From assembly GCA_012516225.1 (NCBI GenBank), contig JAAYWX010000248.1, positions 1 to 8,914 on the forward strand: a stretch of 8,914 nucleotides of DNA, read 5' to 3'. The notes under the pieces are model-generated. The model was not told the origin of the DNA, ran no database searches, and worked only from the letters and a program-made list of their open reading frames with translations. The DNA is from Clostridiales bacterium. Lineage in GTDB: Bacteria > Bacillota > Clostridia > Oscillospirales > Oscillospiraceae. Both the position numbers and the translations under genes were made by a program. Position 1 is the stretch's first letter; every line of letters starts with the position of its first letter. Positions 6,152-8,914 of this stretch are shown here, piece by piece.

Positions 6152-6556
6152 TCAGGTTTTTCTCTCGAATGCCGTTCCGCATTTTTTGCATACGACTCTG
6201 ATCCGGCCTTTTCCTTTCGGAACTCGAAGCAAGGCTTTGCAGGAAGGACATTTGAAAAATTTATAGTCCTTTCGCTGCTTCCACATATCGCGGCGGAGCA
6301 TGAACCAATCCGTTATACGGCGCCTAAACGCAAGATATTTCACGTTCTCCGCCCGGCGCTTGGGAACATCTTTGGAGAAACAACGGAAATAGGTAAGAAA
6401 CAGGCAGAGAACGGAAAGGACAAAGAACACAATCTTTGTGTAAGGCCGCAAAAACGCAGAAACGATTATGAGGATAAGAGCCAGGTATGTCAAAAACTTT
6501 GACAGGCTATCCATTCCGTAACGCCCGTACATGAACTTTGCAAATTTTTGTTTCAT
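6152..6556 (-). CDS. Small membrane protein with C-terminal zinc ribbon
   Basis: Function unknown; 134 residues. The N terminus MKQKFAKFMYGRYGMDSLSKF is basic and amphipathic. It is followed by two hydrophobic segments, about 20-36 and 40-57, separated by a short RPYT turn, so both ends probably face the cytosol. A basic linker leads to a zinc ribbon at 103-126: CPSC, a VPKGKGR-containing hairpin, then CKKC. The start is the ATG at 6556, with AGGAAG about 6 bases upstream; an upstream in-frame start at 6586 would add ten residues without a good ribosome site. The next gene, DUF5685, begins 15 bases on. The gap of 75 bases to the ABC gene upstream holds a weak 5-bp hairpin but no T run or convincing promoter, so read-through from the ABC genes is likely. 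Similar proteins with the same layout are common in Clostridia, from memory. Confidence 0.85.
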   Translation of the reverse strand: MKQKFAKFMYGRYGMDSLSKFLTYLALILIIVSAFLRPYTKIVFFVLSVLCLFLTYFRCFSKDVPKRRAENVKYLAFRRRITDWFMLRRDMWKQRKDYKFFKCPSCKALLRVPKGKGRIRVVCKKCGTAFERKT

Positions 6557-6631
6557 GCTTATCTTCCTTTGGCAAAACTGTTGCACGAATATATTTTTTA
6601 TTTGTCATTCATAAGCTGCTAACAGCAGTAA

Positions 6632-8458
6632 CTATGCTATGTTGTTGTCAAACTGACTGTTATAAAGTTCAGCATAGAATCCGCCTTTTTCCAGAAGCTC
6701 TTTATGTGTACCGCGTTCTATTATGCAGCCATCCCGCATTACAAGGATAAGATCGGCGCTTTTTATGGTAGACAGTCTGTGGGCAATTATAAAAGATGTT
6801 CTGCCTTCAGTGAGCTTCTCCATAGCACGCTGTATCTGAATCTCGGTACGGGTATCAACGGAGCTTGTCGCTTCATCCAGAATCAGCAGGGGGGCGTTTT
6901 CTATAATGGCGCGGGCAATTGTAAGAAGCTGGCGCTGACCGGCTGAAAGGCTTGTGTTGTCGCCGAGAACTGTATTGTATCCGTCCGGCAGAGTCCTGAT
7001 ATAATGGTCAAGCCCGACGGCCCTGCAGGCCCGTTCAACTTCTTCGTCTGAAACATTTTCCTTGCTGAAAACAATATTTTCTCTTATAGTCCCTTCAAAA
7101 AGCCAAGTGTCCTGAAGAACCATGCAGAACTGGTCATGTACGCACTGCCTTGTCATCTGCGTCGTGGGTATGCCGTCTATCAGTATCTCACCGTCGTCAA
7201 GCTCATAGAAACGCATGAGAAGATTTACTATAGTGGTTTTTCCGCTTCCTGTAGGGCCGACTATGGCCACTTTCTGTCCGCGCGACGCATGAGCTGTAAA
7301 GTCCTTGATTATCTGACGATCCGGAGTATAGCTGAACTTCAAATCGCGGAATTCCACCTCACCCTGCGAAATGTGGCGTGTTACCGCACCTTCCTTTTCA
7401 GGAGAAAGCTCCTCTTCGTCAAGAAATTCAAACACTCGCTCCGCGGCTGCTGCAGTGGACTGGAGAGTTGTCATAGACTGGGCAAGCTGTGAAAGAGGCT
7501 GGGTAAACAGACGAATGTAAATCATAAAAGCAACTATAACGTCGAAAGTCATTTTTCCGTCCATTACAAGGGCAGCACCGATGACGCATACGGAGACATA
7601 TCCGAAATTGCCGATAAAATTCATAAGCGGCATCATAAATCCGGAAACAAACTGGGATTTCCATGCACTGTCATAGAGCTTATTATTCATCTCTTTAAAT
7701 TTCATTGCCGACTGTTCTTCACCGTTGAAGGCGCGTACAATTGTCAGCCCGGAATAGACTTCCTCAATATGACCGTTGATTTTTCCGAGTTCTTGTTGCT
7801 GACGCTTAAAGTATTTCTGGGAACGACCAAGAATAACCATCATCAAAGAAAAGCCGATAACGGTTGATACGATTGCGGCGAGCGTCAAAGTGACGTTTGT
7901 GGAAAGCATCATGATAAGCGAACCGAGAAACAGAGTAAGCGCATTTGTAAGCTGTCCAACGCTCATATTCAAAGTCTGGCCTATGGTGTCGACGTCGTTG
8001 GTAACACGGCTCAGAACATCTCCGAAACTCACACTATCGAAATATTTCAGCGGAAGGCGGTTTATTTTTCCGCTTATCTGGGAGCGCATGGATTTTGTAA
8101 GCTTCTGCGTGACAGTAGCCATTATAAAGCCCTGCGTATAGGAGCACAGAGCGCCGATACCGTACATAACGGCAAGAGTCAGGGCAATTTTTCCGACTCT
8201 CTCAAGATCAATGCCAGTCATTATCCCGCTTATGATAAGCTCCGTAATTTTCTGAAGTTTGCCAGGACCCATAATTGTAAAAACGGCTCCGGCTGCTGAC
8301 AGGAGAAAAGCAGATATGATGGGAAAGGCGTAGGGTTTGCAGAATCCCTCAAACCGGGAAAATGTGGACTTGAAATTCTTGGGCTTTTCAAATGACGGAC
8401 CGTTGGCAAAAGCCATCGGACCTCTGCGCGGCATATTGGGTCTTCTTGTGCTATCCAT
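6632..8458 (-). CDS. ABC exporter half (TMD-NBD), second subunit of a heterodimer, TM288/YheH/LmrD-like
   Basis: Inner-membrane ATP-driven exporter subunit; substrate unknown, possibly a drug or lipid. The 608 residues begin with a Pro/Arg/Gly-rich cytosolic stretch, then six membrane helices of a type-1 exporter domain to about 330. The NBD follows with Walker A GPTGSGKT (401-408), Q-loop LQD (Gln449), signature LSAGQRQ (504-510), Walker B LLILDE (524-529) with intact catalytic Glu, and the switch His560 in AHRLST. The signature has Ala where LSGGQ has Gly, as usual for this subunit. The start is ATG 8458: AGGAGG lies 9 bases before it, and the start overlaps the TAG of the upstream ABC gene by 8 bases, implying coupled translation. 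A longer reading from 8512 would run deep into the upstream gene. The fixed 1:1 pairing supports a heterodimer. Confidence 0.94.
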   Translation of the reverse strand: MDSTRRPNMPRRGPMAFANGPSFEKPKNFKSTFSRFEGFCKPYAFPIISAFLLSAAGAVFTIMGPGKLQKITELIISGIMTGIDLERVGKIALTLAVMYGIGALCSYTQGFIMATVTQKLTKSMRSQISGKINRLPLKYFDSVSFGDVLSRVTNDVDTIGQTLNMSVGQLTNALTLFLGSLIMMLSTNVTLTLAAIVSTVIGFSLMMVILGRSQKYFKRQQQELGKINGHIEEVYSGLTIVRAFNGEEQSAMKFKEMNNKLYDSAWKSQFVSGFMMPLMNFIGNFGYVSVCVIGAALVMDGKMTFDVIVAFMIYIRLFTQPLSQLAQSMTTLQSTAAAAERVFEFLDEEELSPEKEGAVTRHISQGEVEFRDLKFSYTPDRQIIKDFTAHASRGQKVAIVGPTGSGKTTIVNLLMRFYELDDGEILIDGIPTTQMTRQCVHDQFCMVLQDTWLFEGTIRENIVFSKENVSDEEVERACRAVGLDHYIRTLPDGYNTVLGDNTSLSAGQRQLLTIARAIIENAPLLILDEATSSVDTRTEIQIQRAMEKLTEGRTSFIIAHRLSTIKSADLILVMRDGCIIERGTHKELLEKGGFYAELYNSQFDNNIA

Positions 8459-8914
8459 TTGCAAGCTCCTCCTCCGAAAGCTGTGAAAGGGCGATTTCTC
8501 TGTAGACTTCACAAGATTTCATCAGTTCGCTGTGAGTTCCCATACCAACAACCTCGCCTTTTTCAAGGACAACGATAGTGTCCGCATCCCGTATTGTGCC
8601 TATTCGCTGGGCGACAATGACGGATGTTTTGCCCGCAAGCTCACGCTTCAATGCCGAACGGAGATTTCTGTCCGTTTTGAAGTCCAGCGCGGAAAACGAA
8701 TCGTCAAATATAAATATCTCAGGGTCGCGGCATACGGCTCGTGCAATACACAGTCTTTGACGCTGACCTCCCGAAACATTGGTGCCGCCCTGCGCAATTT
8801 CGGAATCATATCCTTCAGGCATATTTTCAACAAAATCGGAGCTTTGTGCAATTGCAACCGCACGTTTAATGGCATCTTCGTTTTTTTCGCCTTTTCCGTT
8901 ATCCCCATATGCCA
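8451..8914 (-). CDS. ABC exporter half, first subunit of the heterodimer, C-terminal NBD part only
   Basis: Only the last 153 complete codons are in the window; the membrane domain and Walker A lie beyond 8914. The visible part runs from AYGDNGKG through FVENMPEGYDSEIAQGG, the canonical signature VSGGQRQRL, Walker B EIFIFDD followed by the D-loop SALD, and VIVAQRIGTI, to ELANG and a TAG. The catalytic Glu after Walker B is Asp and the switch His is Gln, so the ATP site built on this subunit's Walker motifs should be degenerate. That is the pattern known for TM287- and LmrC-type subunits. The ATG at 8822 is internal and not a start. The stop overlaps the partner's start (ATGGATAG), so both subunits are made from one mRNA. 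Confidence 0.93.
   Translation of the reverse strand, partial: AYGDNGKGEKNEDAIKRAVAIAQSSDFVENMPEGYDSEIAQGGTNVSGGQRQRLCIARAVCRDPEIFIFDDSFSALDFKTDRNLRSALKRELAGKTSVIVAQRIGTIRDADTIVVLEKGEVVGMGTHSELMKSCEVYREIALSQLSEEELANG
8468..8473 (-). promoter_or_regulatory. Ribosome binding site of the second ABC subunit
   Basis: Minus-strand AGGAGG inside the last codons of the upstream ABC gene (EEEL), 9 bases before ATG 8458. It fixes the start and indicates coupled translation of the two halves. Confidence 0.85.

Noticed and set aside
6595..6631. Hairpin CTGCT/AGCAG after the ABC gene as a terminator
   Set aside because: The stem is only five base pairs and no T run follows on the minus strand, so read-through into the zinc-ribbon gene is more likely.

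Overview
The window looks like chromosomal DNA of an anaerobic Bacillota, most likely Clostridia of the Oscillospirales/Ruminococcaceae type. The evidence is a two-gene SufC-SufB iron-sulfur assembly operon, a TSCPD-domain protein, a DUF5685 protein beside a J-domain protein, strong AGGAGG-type ribosome binding sites and tight gene packing. This placement is inferred from gene content and was not tested by a search.

Layout. (1) 1-677, plus strand: the 3' two-thirds of gpsA, ending at a long perfect palindrome shared with the convergent operon. (2) 2687-737, minus strand: an operon sufC, sufB/D-like, TSCPD protein. It is the minimal scaffold pair (ATPase plus beta-helix protein) with no cysteine desulfurase in view. 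Its promoter has a TGGTATAAT extended -10 overlapped by a 10-bp inverted repeat that looks like an operator. (3) 2950-4559, plus strand: a beta-CASP metallo-beta-lactamase nuclease of the RNase J/CPSF type, divergent from sufC and broken by an apparent one-base loss in a G run. (4) 4573-4616: a bidirectional terminator between convergent genes. (5) 8914-4661, minus strand: five genes in one direction. They are the NBD end of one ABC exporter half, its full-length partner, a small membrane protein with a zinc ribbon, a DUF5685 protein, and a J-domain/TPR-like protein ending in a cysteine string.

How the genes work together. SufC and the SufB/D-like protein should form the Fe-S scaffold, and the cysteine-rich TSCPD protein downstream is probably co-transcribed. 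The two ABC proteins form a heterodimeric exporter with one degenerate ATP site. The zinc-ribbon, DUF5685 and J-domain genes are packed with 15- and 6-base gaps. They are the least understood part of the window and the best candidate for an uncharacterised system.

Two genes carry apparent lesions within 1.6 kb: an in-frame TAA near the end of sufC, and a one-base frameshift in the nuclease gene. Either these are real mutations or the assembly has local errors; raw reads would decide. No tRNA, rRNA, CRISPR array, insertion sequence or phage gene was seen. No gene-free stretch exceeds 300 bases; the longest is 2688-2949.
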